Positions 45,757 through 57,419 of a stretch of 64,000 nucleotides of DNA are shown one piece after another. The DNA is from Chenopodium formosanum (Eukaryota > Streptophyta > Magnoliopsida > Caryophyllales > Amaranthaceae). Position numbers and translations under genes: made by a program. The notes under the pieces are model-generated. The model had not been told where the DNA came from, did no database searches, and saw only the letters and a program-made list of their open reading frames with translations. Where the stretch lies: contig CM044869.1 in the NCBI GenBank assembly GCA_024500155.1, forward strand, positions 30,626,501-30,690,500, given 5' to 3'. Position 1 is the stretch's first letter. Every line of letters starts with the position of its first letter.

Positions 45757-46279
45757 TTTGGTTGAGATTTTTTGTTACAACTAAAGCCAAAAATGTGAAT
45801 AAAAGTATTTTGTTTTAAACTTGCCCAGTGCTTATTTAATCAAGTAATTTTAAAAGAGAGTTATTTAATTTGTTGTGATTTTATGAAGACCAAAAATTTA
45901 TTTATTTTTTCAAAGGTTCGATTTTTTTTAATTTTGGAGAAATCCGAATAATTTTTTTAATTTTTTTTTTGAAGGGGACATCCGAAATTTTTTTAGGGTG
46001 TCCGAAATATTTATGTTGGTTGAATATTTTAGCCTTTTCGGAAATTAATTTCGAAAAAAAAACTTTTTTGAGAAGAGGAGTTAAAAATGTTTTTAATTTG
46101 TTCATTTTGTAAAAGCTTTAATAAAGCATGTTGGTGAGCTTGGGTAGGAAAGAATTTGGGCATATAAGTTAGAAATAATAACGTTCTTGTATGCATTAAT
46201 ATTTAGGGTGTGATGTTTAATCATGTGAATTGATTAAAAGCATGCGATTATATGAGTAGAAATAGGTGAGATTGTTTAA

Positions 46280-46666
46280 TTGAACATTGAACCTAATTCA
46301 TGCAAGAACTGTATTATTTTTATTTCCTTTGGGAAGGGAATTTTTTCTAAGTCTTTTCCTTATAGGATACCGATCTTTCCTGGCGAACATTCCCAAATTG
46401 GCACTCTAGTTAAGAAAAACAATAAGCATCCATTTGATTATGTTAAGAAAATCCGATTCTACTGTTCTCACATGAGTGATGTCCTAGGAAACAAGCTTTA
46501 TGATCTTCCTAATCGTGTTTCTGCCATGATTATTCATTGTCTTCCGAATGAACCCCCATATCTAGATGTCAAAATAAGATTCTCTGATTTCTACTTACCA
46601 GGGGACATTCTAAATTACTCTAAATATAAAGATTATTATGGTAAGTGGTATCTAGATTATAGATAA
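46280..46666 (+). pseudogene. unrecognised ORF in the internal region of element G
   Basis: The 128-codon frame contains HPFDYVKKIRFYC, LPNEPPYLDVKIRFSDF and YLPGDILNYSKYKDYYGKW; after its stop the same frame goes on with LISYLNRFEKYHCERLHIPY. It has protein-like composition but I do not recognise a gag, protease or polymerase motif. It lies about 520 bp after the primer site, where gag would be expected. Sequence to 47,080 continues the same element with broken frames. Confidence 0.4.
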
Positions 46667-47080
46667 TTGATTTCTTACCTTAATAGATTTGAGAAATACC
46701 ATTGTGAACGTTTACATATTCCATACAATCTACTACTATGGTGATCTAGCGGGGAATAACCCCTTTCCTCTTATCATCAGTTATGAAATTCTTCTCCACC
46801 ACAGGATTATCAGGTAGGAATAGATAAAGGGCAAGAGGAAGGATATTAACCATACTTTCAATACTTCTATTATGGAGATCTCAAATCAAAATCCACCCCC
46901 AACTCCAATTATAATTGACATTGCATCTGACGATGATAAAGGTGAAGAGTTATTCAAGTAGAACAAAATCTTCAGACACCTAAACCAATGGAGGAGGAAG
47001 ATGACCTTAAATTTGATCATGGAAGCTACAAACAATCAAAGGTGTTAGTCGTTCCCTTGGCTGATAATAAAATTATCAGA

Positions 47081-47260
47081 TGAATATTATTAGAGCGCTA
47101 CCCAGTTCATTCCTAATTCATTTATCTGGGGGTATTTTTGTCTTTTCAAGTGACGTTTTAAGAGTACATGTGTCATTTTCCATGGATGACCAACTAACTG
47201 CTGTTGCAGCAATAATTGAAGCTATGGGCAGGGGTTGGCGTGAAGGCGTTAACGGCGAGT
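47081..47260. other. short unassigned piece between element G and Copia A'
   Basis: It includes GGGGGTATTTTTGTC and an open stretch MDDQLTAVAAIIEAMGRGW. It is not related to the other repeats in the window as far as I can see and could be a remnant of host sequence or of G. It ends where Copia A' LTR sequence starts (TACTTGATCC). Confidence 0.35.
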
Positions 47261-48058
47261 TACTTGATCCCCAAGGCTCCCAAAAGAACTGGCCAACCCT
47301 CCCAACATGGCCCAACCAACGCGCGCCAGCTGGCGCTGCCAGCCTTCGGCGCCAAGGCTGCCTGGCCCCTTGGCTGGGCACGCCAACTAGTCGCACAGCT
47401 CAGCAGCAAGCGCTAGTAAGCCACGCACTGCTGCGGGCTGCTGTGCGCTACTACCTACCTTCCCCGCACCAGCTAGCAAGCACAGCTAGCAGTGCCAGCA
47501 CGCTAGCGCGCTGCTAGCTAGCTGGTGCTGCTAGCTCGCTACTGCTTGCCTGCGTATGCTAGCGATGGTGCGCTAGCATGCCGCACCACCTAGCCAGGCA
47601 TACTAGGCTTGGCTTGGTGCGCATGCTAGCCACTTTTGCTATACCATATGCCCTTAGCACTCGGTTTGCTCGGGGCATTCCAATGCTAGGGGTATTCCGA
47701 TAAATTGTTGATTAATTAGTGATTTTACCGTCTCGTATTTTATTAATTCGACTCGACTTGTGACGCTCGGATTTCGACGCTCCAGCTCGATTTCCGACAT
47801 CTAAATGTTTATTACTCGAGCGACTGATTAATTCCTTCCGAATTAATTCGTCGTGTTGGATCGTTAGTTACTTGGGTGTGACCTGAAGGGTTCAGTCAAG
47901 ATAAAACTGTAATATTTATTATACATTAATATTACTAATTAGAAGTGGCCTCCACCTAAGCATTACGATCACTTGAACTTACTAAACAAATAACTTTCTA
48001 ATAGCTCCGAACACTCAATCGGAATAATACACTTGTTAGAAGGACACCATTCCTATCA
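47261..48058 (-). repeat. Copia A' 3' LTR, truncated at left
   Basis: It shares the GC-rich block (CCAACATGGCCCAACC, GCGCGCCAGCTGGCGC) with B' at 53,331-53,600, then the conserved LTR end ...CACCATTCCTATCA. The left part expected for a full LTR is missing. Confidence 0.8.
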
Positions 48059-48894
48059 ATCTCCCACTTGTCCTTCCAGACAAGTGCGCTTTTAGTGTAT
48101 AGCCTTTTTCTTATTTCACCTAATGTCTTATCATGAATTATAAGGTAAGGTTATTCGTCATCCTTACTACGTCTACAAGTGTTTCTCGAAATCCGAGTTT
48201 GACTGTCAATAAACATATGATTTCTAAAATCCATCCGAGCACGACCATGCATTTTCATAGTCTTGCTCTTCAAGAGGCCTTGTAAACAACAAAGACATGT
48301 TCCCTATTATTAGTAGGGGGACATTCCCAGTCTTGTAATGTAAGCTTCTATTATTAAGACGACCTAGCCATCCGAGTATTGCCGTTATAATATCCAGGGA
48401 AACGTTTGACTAAAATCAAAACGGTGTAGTACTCAATCAAGAGAACTCACAATACTCATGGTCGAGGAAAGAGGTTCCGATAGCCATAATAATAAGTATA
48501 CTTATGACGATTTTTAAATCTCTTATAGTATTCTCATAGGTCGATCCAGTGTGGTTCTAAATCAATACCTTTTCAAATGATTTATGACAATTATGTCCTT
48601 ATAGCACAAGAAACGGTGCTATAAATCAAACTAGACACTAATCTAAAGCGGTCATTAATTGTCCATCATTTAAATTACTTCTATTAGGGATAATTTTCGA
48701 TTATAATATTCAAAGTTCACTTAGATTACCCTATTTTGAATATACTCTGAATGAAATGTACTAAAGATTTAATTTTAAACCACAATTAAATAAAAACGGA
48801 GTGATAAAATAGTATGAAATTAAATTACTCCAAAACCTGAATGGTTCATCTTAGTGTCTTACATTAAAATGTTCAAAATTAATTAAAACTCTTA

Positions 48895-49880
48895 ACAGGG
48901 AAATAAAAGCCAATCTCTAACGCGCCTGATTCCCATTGCCCCAGCGTGCTTGTTGTTCTTCACTTGAGGCAAATGTTTAGTTAGTGGATCGGCTACATTG
49001 TCATCCATTCCAACTTTATAAATTCTGATTTCACCCTCTAATTTCCATTCTCTTATCATGTGAAATCGCCGCTTGACATGTTTGACCTTCTGATGTTCCT
49101 TTGGCTCTCAGGCCTGAGCAATAGCTTTATTGTTGTCACAATAGAGGGCTATTAGACCGTTGTTGGAGGGTAAAACATCAAGTTCACCAATGAAATTACG
49201 AATCCAAACTGCCTCTTTAGCCACTTCAGCAGCTGCCAAGTATTCGGCTTCAGTTGTAGAATCTGCAGTTCTGCTCTACTTGGCACTCTTCCAACTAAAC
49301 TCTCCTCCATTAAGACAGAACACATACCAGACTGTGATTTGAAATCGTCTCTATCTGTTTGGAAGCTTGCATCGGTATAACCTTCAACAACTAATATTCT
49401 GAGCCATCATATACCAGGAATTTATCTTTATTCCTTTTCAAGTACTTTAGGATATTCTTGGTCGCAGTCCAATGCGCCTCTCTTGGATCTGATTGGTATC
49501 GGCTTGTAGCACTCAAGGCATACGATACATTTGGCCTAGTACATCTCATGGCATACATGATCAATCCAATTATTGAAGCATATGAGATCTCATTCATCCT
49601 TTCTCGCTCATCAGAAGTCTTTGGACACTGCTTCTTGCTTAAGGTTATGCCATGTGACATGGGTATGTGACCTCTCGTGGCTCCTTCCATCGTGAATCGT
49701 GCCATTACCTTATCAATATAAGTACTCTAGCTCAATCCAATCATCCTTTTAGATCTATCCCTATAGATATTGATGCCCAATATCAACTGAGGCTCTCCCA
49801 AGTCATTTATTGAAAAACATTTTCCAAGCCTTGTCTTTACATACTCTAACATCGGAATGCTATTTCCATTGAGCAAGAGG
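48895..49880 (-). pseudogene. Copia A' pol 3' end (RT end and RNase H)
   Basis: On the minus strand: SKKQCPKTSDERERM, MYAMRCTRPNVSYALSATSRYQ and LKYLKRNKDKFLVYDG (49,391-49,705), then RNase H with AKEAVWIRNFIGEL, LIALYCDNN and VKHVKRRFHMIRE down to about 48,900. Compared with Copia-1 this copy retains the RNase H end. Upstream sequence stops at the Tat junction near 49,880. Confidence 0.8.
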
Positions 49881-50205
49881 CAAACTGGGAGGCCATGTGG
49901 CTACCATTGGACTCACCCCCTGAACGCAGGGGCAATGTCGCCTTGCGTCATACGATTTACCGTTTGAGAATGACCCTTGCCTACAACAAAAGAGTACACA
50001 AACGGCCCCTAAAAGGGGGTGACTTTGTGTTATGGAAAATGGAGCCAATCGTTAGGGCCAATGAATGAGGAAAGTTAACTCCCAATTGGAAAGGTCCCTA
50101 CAGGATTTATGAAGAAGTAAGGGACACCTACTGCTTGGAAACCACAGACGGTAGGCAGCTGCCGAGAACATGGAATGTAGATAACTTCAAAAAGTACTAC
50201 TTCTA
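49880..50205 (+). pseudogene. Tat integrase C-terminal fragment in Copia A'
   Basis: The plus strand reads ANWEAMWLPLDSPPERRGN, RLRMTLAYNKRVHKRPL, a TGA after VRANE, then LPRTWNVDNFKKYYF. It matches Tat-1 14,105-14,440. It continues into Tat spacer sequence to about 50,390. Confidence 0.85.
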
Positions 50206-50624
50206 AGTTGTAAATTTTTGTAAATGAAAAGCCTATTAATGAAAAGCTGCTTTTTATTTCCAATTGCTTTATTTGTTACTTTATATACATCCGGAATGTA
50301 TGAAATACCGTCTACACAATGTACAGACGGTGTAGTTTTAAAATACTAGAAATAGTAAACTAAGTGCAAAGACTTAGTGGCTAAACAAACTTTCCACTCT
50401 TAAAAGCAATTTATTTGCAATTCTGTGAAAATTTTAGCCAACCATTAAGCATTAATTACTACCAAGTAATCATGTTCAAAAGTGGTCTAAAATTGCAGAA
50501 GCATAAAGGAAACAACCAAACACATAATCACAATTAATATGCAATTAAGATTCAAGGTTAAAAAGATTAAAAAAAATTATCAAAACGAAAAAATCCCTCG
50601 AAAAAGGCATTTCTGGGGTTTTTC

Positions 50625-51849
50625 GTTTTGATAAATTTTTACCCTTAATACATGCTTCGCTCGTTCCAATGAGCTCTTACTTCGAAAGCCGAGTCTCGCA
50701 AGCGTGTAGACCTCCAAGGATAGTCTACCCGTAACAACGAATCGAACGGTCTCTAACTCGGAGTTTAGCCGAGTTCGGACCAAAAACAACTACTCGAGTT
50801 TTATGTGAACTTAAAGGTTTTCTCACTATTATGGAGATGCCTTTTTAAGTTGCAACTCAAGTTGAATTCTCAAGTCCCAATACATGGGTATTCAAAGAGA
50901 ATTCCAATAAAACATTCCACTCTCCCATCAATGTATAAATCATTTTTCATTTTATTTTTAATTCAAAAACAAAAGAAAAATTGCAAAGCAATAATTAATC
51001 AACAAGTGGCAACAAGGAGGGAGAGGGTAGGTGTGAACCACAAGGGGAGGGGACCATTTCCTTCCTCCCCATGCTTCCAACAAACGGCCCCTCACATCTC
51101 CCTCGGCCCTAATCACCTCGCGCCATGTGGCTTGCCCAGCCTTTGGTGCCAAGGCTTCCTTGCTGGCGCCTGGCCCTTTGGTTAGGCTGCTAGCTGGTCG
51201 CTAGCATGCCCGGCCCAGCAACCACACCACACATGCTAGCGAGCTTCTGCTAGGCGCTCTTGCCTAACGCACTAGCAGTAGCATGCTGGCCTCGCACTAG
51301 CCAGCACATGCGCGGAGCAAGCCACGCACGCAATACGGGCTGCTGCTGCTGCTTATGTATGGCTGGTGCTGCTAGCATTTCTAGCGATGCACCAGCTACT
51401 TGCTAGCCATGCGCACCCAGCACCCTTGGCTTAGTATTGTGCGCATGCTAGCACCATTACCCCTAGAACTCGGTTTTCTCATGGCATTCCAATGCTAGGG
51501 GTATTTTGGTAATTAGTTGATGAAATAATTTTTAGCGTCTCGTCGTTTAATTATCAATTCGACTCGACGCTCCTAGTTTAATATCCGACATCAATGTTCA
51601 TAAAACTCGAGCGACTCATTAATTCCTTCCAGATTAATTTGTCATGTCGGATCATTAGTTGCTTGGGTGTGAACCGAAGGGTTCATTAAGTGTTAAGCTA
51701 TAATATTAATTATAGATTAATATTACTCATCGAAAGCGGCCTCCAACTGGGCATTCCGATCACTTGACCTCACTGAGTAATTAGCTTTCTAATTATTCTG
51801 AATCCTCTATCGAAATAATACACTTCTTCGAAGGACACCATTCCTATCA
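50625..51849 (-). repeat. Copia A' 5' LTR, lacking its first part
   Basis: The copy starts within the LTR near ACATGCTTCGCTCG because a deletion removed the primer site and about the first 115 bp. It ends CACCATTCCTATCA at 51,849 and contains the GC-rich GCTAGC block at about 51,100-51,460. Confidence 0.75.
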
Positions 51850-52791
51850 TATTTTAACAACAAAATGATTAAATTTCAATTCTTAATAGGTAATAAATCA
51901 TATTAAAATATATCTTACAAAAAGATCATATACTCCATTCGTGACATACCATTCTAATAACAAGAATTAAATTAACATGCCACGATAAATTAGATATATA
52001 GTAGTAGTTGACAAATTACAATCGCTTTGAAAATGATAATGTTAACTATTTTGCTTTTAAAATAGTTGGTGTTAAGTTGTAATTATTACATTATTTTGCT
52101 GAATATTTTTGTGCAGCTGAATTCTCTTTGACTATTCTTCGCTTGACTTTGGTAGTGGTGTTAATTAACCTAAGTTAGTAGAAATAATGTCTTGCCCCCT
52201 ATAGTAATAGATTGACAAAACTTGAGTTTGAAATCATTTCAACGTCACTTGAATCATGCTACCAATGCTATCTAAGGTATATCCGGTAAGTTAATGAATC
52301 TCAACCCACGATATACTAATAGGTGAAAGAAAAAAATTTATAATTTAAATATCAAATTTTATAAACATGGAATTTTCAAATAGATAACATTGTTGGTAAA
52401 AAATTTATATTAATGGGTCAAGGGAGTATGATAGAATGTTCCACTAGGACATACTCAGCAGGGTAGACGTACTCTACAGTTAAGGTGTAGTTATTCGGTT
52501 ACTCTCAAATGATTAAAATATTAAGCTTTATTTGCCTCATTTATCTCTTATTTGACAGGTGACAATTACTGATAAGCACCCCACAGGCCCACACCGATTC
52601 CATTCCCCGAAATAGGTTGATTGTTTATGTGTTGTCTTTGTCAAACCAATTAACTCATTAGAACAAATCATCATTTGTGCCACGAATTATGCCACAGAAT
52701 TCCAAATTCGTGGCATAATTTTAACTAGCCACGGGAAAATTGAACTATGATGCAAAACCAAAAGAAGAAGAATAATTATGCCATGGGTATT
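51850..52791. other. AT-rich intergenic stretch with a possible old MITE
   Basis: No gene. TACTCCATTCGTGAC at about 51,931 and GGGTCAAGGGAGTATG at about 52,415-52,430 are roughly inverted, the form of many plant miniature inverted-repeat elements, which would give an element of about 500 bp. The arms have several mismatches, so this is tentative. Confidence 0.3.
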
Positions 52792-54352
52792 TGTTGGGTT
52801 TCGATGAGTCCGACTCACCGCAGAAATAAAACCCTAGCCCAAGGAATACTCATATTTAATATACCTAAAGACATAAATAACAATATTAAGAAAAAGACTA
52901 AAATTACCCTTGAAGTGTGTTTCACTCGACCACCGAAGCTCTCTTACTGCCAAGTCTCACAAAGGGTGATGACCTCCGACGGTATCCACCCAAAACGCAA
53001 CCCGACCGGTCTACTACTTGTAGGTTAGCCAAGTCCGACCAAAAAGACAACCCGAGTAATTAATGAGCTTATAGGTTTTCTCTGAAGTGGAGATGCCTAA
53101 TTGAGCTTTTACTTAAGTGAGTTTTCCCAATTCCTAAGTGGGATTTTTTTTAGGGAAACTCAAGTGAGAAATCCACTCTCCCTTCAATGTGCGAGAGTTG
53201 GTAAAATCAATTTTCTCCTTTTATTGTTAAATAAAAAACAAAAGAAAATAGCCAACAACTAATTAATCAACAAGTGGCATTCTAAGAGTAGGGGTAAGGT
53301 AAGGACTACAAGGGAGGGGGGGACCAATACTTGATCCCTAAGGCTCCCAAGAGAACTGGTCAACCCTCCCAACATGGCCCAACCAACGCGCGCCAGCTGG
53401 CGCTGCCAGCCTTCGGCGCCCAAGGTTGCCTGGCCCCTTGGCTGGGCACGCCAACTAGTCGCACAGCTCAGCAGCAAGCGCCAGTACGCCACGCACTGCT
53501 GCGGGCTGCTCTGCGCTGCTACCTACCTTCCCCGCACAAGCTAGCAAGCACAGCTAGCAGTGCTAGCACGCTAGCGCGCTGCTAGCTCGCTGCTGCTTGC
53601 TTGGGTATGATTCTACTAGGTTATTCGTCATCCTTACTACGTCTACAAGTGTTTCTCGAAATCCGATTTTGACTGTCAATAAACATATGATTTCTAAAAT
53701 CCATCCGAGCACGGCCATGCATTTTCACAGTCTTTCTCTTTAAGAGGTCTTGTAAACAACAAAGACATGTTCCCTATTATTAGTAGGGGGACATTCCCAG
53801 TCTTGTAATGTAAGCTTCTCTTATTAAGACGACCTAGCCATCCGAGTATTGCCGTTATAATCTCCAGGGAAACATTTGACTAAAATCAAAATGGATTAGT
53901 ACTCAATCAAGAGAGCTCACAATACTCATGGTCGAGGAAAGAGGTTCCGATAGCCATAATAAGAAGCATACTTATGACGATTTTTAAATCTCTTAAAGTA
54001 TTCTCATAGGTCGATCAAGTGTGGTTCTAAATCAATACCTTTGCAAATTATTTATGACAATTATGTCCTTGTAACACAAGAAACAGTGCTATATATCAAA
54101 CTAGACACTAATCTAAAGCGGTCATTAATCGTCCATCATTTAAATGACTTCGATTAGGGATAATTTTCGATTATAATATTTAATGTTCACTTAAATCACC
54201 CTACTTTGAATATACTCTGAATCAAATGTACAAAATATTTAATTTTAAACCACAATTAAATAGAAACGGAGTGATAAAATTGTATGAAATTAAATTACTC
54301 AAAAACCTGAATGGTTCATCTTAATGTCTTACATTAAAATGTTCAAAATTAA

Positions 54353-55335
54353 TTAAAACTCTAAACGGGGAAATAAAAGCCAATCTCCAACGTGCCTGAT
54401 TCCCATTGCCCCAACGTACTTGTTGTGCTTCGCTTGAGGAAAAGGTTTAGTTAGTGGATCGGCTACATTGTCATCCGTTCCAACTTTATAAATTCTGATT
54501 TCACCCTCTGATTTCCGTTCTCTTATCATATGAAATCGCCGCTTGATATGTTTGACCTTCTGATGTTCCCTTGGCTCTCTAGCCTGAGAAATAGCTCCAT
54601 TGTTGTCACAATAGAGGGCTATTAGACCCTTGATGGGGGGTACAACATCTAGTTCACCAATGAACTTACGAATCCAAACTGCCTCTTTAGCCGCTTCAGC
54701 AGCTGCCAAATATTCGGCTTTAGTTGTAGAATCTGCAATTCTGCTCTACTTGGCACTCTTCCAACTAAACTCTTCTCCATTAAGACAGAACACATATCTA
54801 GACTGTGATTTAAAATTGTCTCTGTCTGTTTGAAAGCTTGCATCGGTATAACCTTCAACAACTAATTATTCTTAGCCACCATATACTAGGAATTTATCTT
54901 TATTCCTTTTTCAGGTACTTGAGGATATTCTTGGCCGCAGTCCAATGCGCCTCTCTTGGGTTTAATTAGTGTCGGCTTGTAACACTCAAGGCATACGATA
55001 CATTTGGCCTAGTACATATCATGGCACACATGATCGATCCAATTATTGAAGCATATGAGATCTCATTCATCCTTTCTCGCTCATAGGAAGTCTTTGGACA
55101 CTACTTCTTGCTTAAGGTTATGCCATGTGACATGGGTATGTGACCTGTCGTGGCCCCTTCCATCGTAAATCGTGCCAGTACCTTATCAATATAAGTACTC
55201 TAGCTCAATCCAATCATCCTTTTAGATCTATCCCTATAGATATTGATGCCCAATATCAACTGAGGCTCTTCCAAGTCATTTATTGAAAAACATTTTCTAA
55301 GCCTTGTCTTTACATACTCTAACATCGGAATGTTA
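54353..55335 (-). pseudogene. Copia B' pol 3' end with complete RNase H terminus
   Basis: The minus-strand frame 54,709-54,353 encodes AKEAVWIRKFIGEL, LIALYCDNNGAIS, VKHIKRRFHMIRE, VADPLTKPFPQAKHN and stops at 54,353, the normal end of copia pol. Upstream (54,710-55,335) the frame is broken by a stop near 54,750, a frameshift near 54,870 and others. Confidence 0.85.
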
Positions 55336-55339
55336 TTTC

Positions 55340-55682
55340 CATTGAGCAAGAGGCAAACTGGGAGGCCATGTGGCTACCATTGGACTCACCCCCTGAACGC
55401 AGGGGCAATGTCGCTTTGCGTCATACGATTTACCGTTTGAGAATGACCCTTGCCTACAACAAAAGAGTACACAAACGACCCCTAAAAGGGGGTGACTTTG
55501 TGTTATGGAAAATGAAGGCAATCGTTAGGGCCAATGAACGGGGAAAGTTAACTCCCAATTGGGAAGGTCCCTACCCGATTTATGAAGAAGTAAGGAACGA
55601 CACCTACTGCTTGGAAACCATAGACGGTAGGTGGCTGCCTAGAACTTGGAATGTAGATAACCTCAAAAAGTACTACTTCTGA
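55340..55682 (+). pseudogene. Tat integrase C-terminal fragment in Copia B'
   Basis: A plus-strand frame open from 55,368 to its natural end (LPRTWNVDNLKKYYF, TGA at 55,680-55,682), with TLAYNKRVHKRPLKGGDFVL and GKLTPNWEGPYPIYEE inside. It lacks all catalytic parts of integrase. Confidence 0.85.
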
Positions 55683-56966
55683 GTTATAAATTTTTGTAAA
55701 TGAAAAGCCTATTAAAGAAAAGCTGCTTTTTACTTCCAATTGCTTTATTTGTTGCTTTATATACATTCGGAATGTTTGAAATACCATCTATACAACGTAC
55801 AGACGGTGTAATTTAAAATACTAGAAATAGTAAACTAAGTGCAAAGACTTAGTAGCTAAATAAACGTCTGGCCAAGACGTGAGGCCAATGGTCGGATAAA
55901 AATTTGAATTTATAAATCAGTCTGCTCCATTATGATTAACACGTCCGTCGACGCCCATCCGCGTGGAATCTTTGCAGAGGGCATATCCCATTTGGGTGAC
56001 ACATTGCTCTACAAACGCATACAGACGGCAAAGATTGAACGGCCTAATTTGTCAACTCATAGCCGTCTGACCTAGGTAATCTAAAGAACGACCAAGTCTA
56101 CAAGAACCGGATGTCTAAAGACATTAGCCGGTGACCGGCCGAAGTTCTAACTTAGATTGTTTTTTGAAATAATGCAAGTCTTCCCAATGGGGCAAAAGGA
56201 CATTGATTGTAAATTGATTGCCAATACCCCAGGCAGAGGAAAAGAAGTTCGATACAACTATTTCGCCGCCTGGGCTAACGGCTACTCTTCTGTATGCTTG
56301 GACGGCTAACGGCTATTCTCTTCTATGCTTGGATGGTTGTGTACTTGGTTTAGGGAAATCACTACTGTGATTGATTAACTTTGGAACATCTCATAGTCCT
56401 TAAAGTATCAAAAGTTCCCATAACGGCTACTCTCTTATATGCTTGGATGGTTGTGTACTTAGTTTAGGGAAATCACTACTGTGGTTGATTGACTTTGGAA
56501 CATCTCATACTCCCTAAAGTATCAAAAGTTCCCAAGTCAATCAATCAACAAGCTTTGAAACCAACCACACAGCCGCTTAGGGGCAAGTAAAGCCGGTTTG
56601 TCATTTGCTGCGTGCTATTAAAGAGTTTGGCAAAAATTCAAGTATGTATGTATGCAAAGTTCAAGTGCAAAAATTGAAACAAAATTTAGAGCAATTGAAC
56701 AAAACCGATTCAATCGACATATATCATAAACATAAAACCGACCAAATGGCCGGGTGATAATGTTAACCGGACATACATCAGGACAAAGACAAAATAAAAT
56801 TGTTGAGTTACTCGTCTCCTTAGTAGGTAAAAATACAAAGATATACGGCACGCAGGCCGGAGAAATTCTATTGGAATACTTATGCTGAAAATTTAAGGCT
56901 GCTGAGAGGAGGCACTGCCTAGGTTTGGCTAGGCGGGTGGTCAGCCACAGTCTAATCAGGTTGATT
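55683..56966. other. Tat spacer in Copia B', with a 114-bp tandem duplication
   Basis: This corresponds to Tat-1 14,441-15,510. Units 56,308-56,421 and 56,422-56,535 are tandem copies (AACGGCTA..CTCTT.TATGCTTGG ... AAAAGTTCCCA); Tat-1 has a single copy. The covarying stem-loop lies at 56,482-56,547. Confidence 0.75.
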
Positions 56967-57419
56967 CTAAATAGGCTCAACTGGAGCTTGATCCTTGGGC
57001 TCTTCCTCTTCATCTTCCTCGTTTGAGGCAATTTCAATGCCTTGGGAAGAGGCCCACTCCTTGAAGGAAGGCGGTGCCGGCTTAGAAAGTAGCTGGGCAT
57101 CGTAAACCTTGGAGGCGTACTGATACCTCAAATTGAAGTACTGCCAGTCAGTGTTCGGATCAACGAGACTCCAAGTTAGCTTCATGCGCTCCTTGCAATC
57201 CTTCTCGTTTTCCGCCACCAGCCGCTCTAGCTCTTGCTTGAGCTCAGCACTGTGCGTCGCCTGCAGGTTGGCCATATCCACCTGGAGCTGCTTGACGTCT
57301 GCCCTCAGCTTAGTATTCTCTATGTCAGCCGCTTCTAAGGCCTTGAGGTCAGACTTATCATTTTTTAGCTCAAGCTCCAGGGTGTTAACTTTGTTGTTGG
57401 CCATCTTGATGCGTGCCAT
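56967..57419 (-). pseudogene. 3' end of the Tat antisense gene in Copia B'
   Basis: The minus-strand frame reads NNKVNTLELELKNDKSDLKAL..., ELKQELERLVAENEKDC, YFNLRYQYASKVYDAQLL and an acidic end, matching Tat-1 15,510-15,990 (YKLRYDYATAVYDAEVL). It is open over 150 codons, whereas Tat-1 has a frameshift near its start. The 5' exons were lost at the 57,408 junction; the first codons of the frame are foreign. Confidence 0.75.

Larger units (their letters stand above)
47261..51849 (-). mobile_element. Copia A': chimeric Copia copy with a Tat fragment
   Basis: A truncated 3' LTR (47,261-48,058), polypurine tract, non-coding region, pol 3' end (48,895-49,880, minus strand), Tat integrase C-terminus and spacer (about 49,880-50,390, plus strand), a piece of Copia leader (50,391-50,610) and a 5' LTR missing its first part (about 50,625-51,849). 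The right LTR ends TTCCTATCA. Primer site and most of gag-pol are gone. Confidence 0.8.
52792..57407 (-). mobile_element. Copia B': second chimeric Copia/Tat copy
   Basis: A 3' LTR starting TGTTGGGTTTCG (52,792) is fused at about 53,611 to post-pol sequence by a deletion of roughly 600 bp relative to A'. Then follow pol 3' end (54,353-55,335, minus), Tat integrase C-terminus, spacer and antisense-gene 3' end (55,340-57,407). The Copia-to-Tat junction is the same as in A'. It ends against Athila-like sequence at 57,408. Confidence 0.8.

Noticed and set aside
47080..47517. 145-codon ORF crossing into the Copia A' LTR
   Set aside because: Most of it is the GC-rich LTR block, which is open in several frames; the same block at 53,331-53,585 gives another unrelated-looking ORF.
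51931..52430. Confident MITE call
   Set aside because: The inverted ends have several mismatches and no clear target duplication, so it is mentioned only as a possibility.
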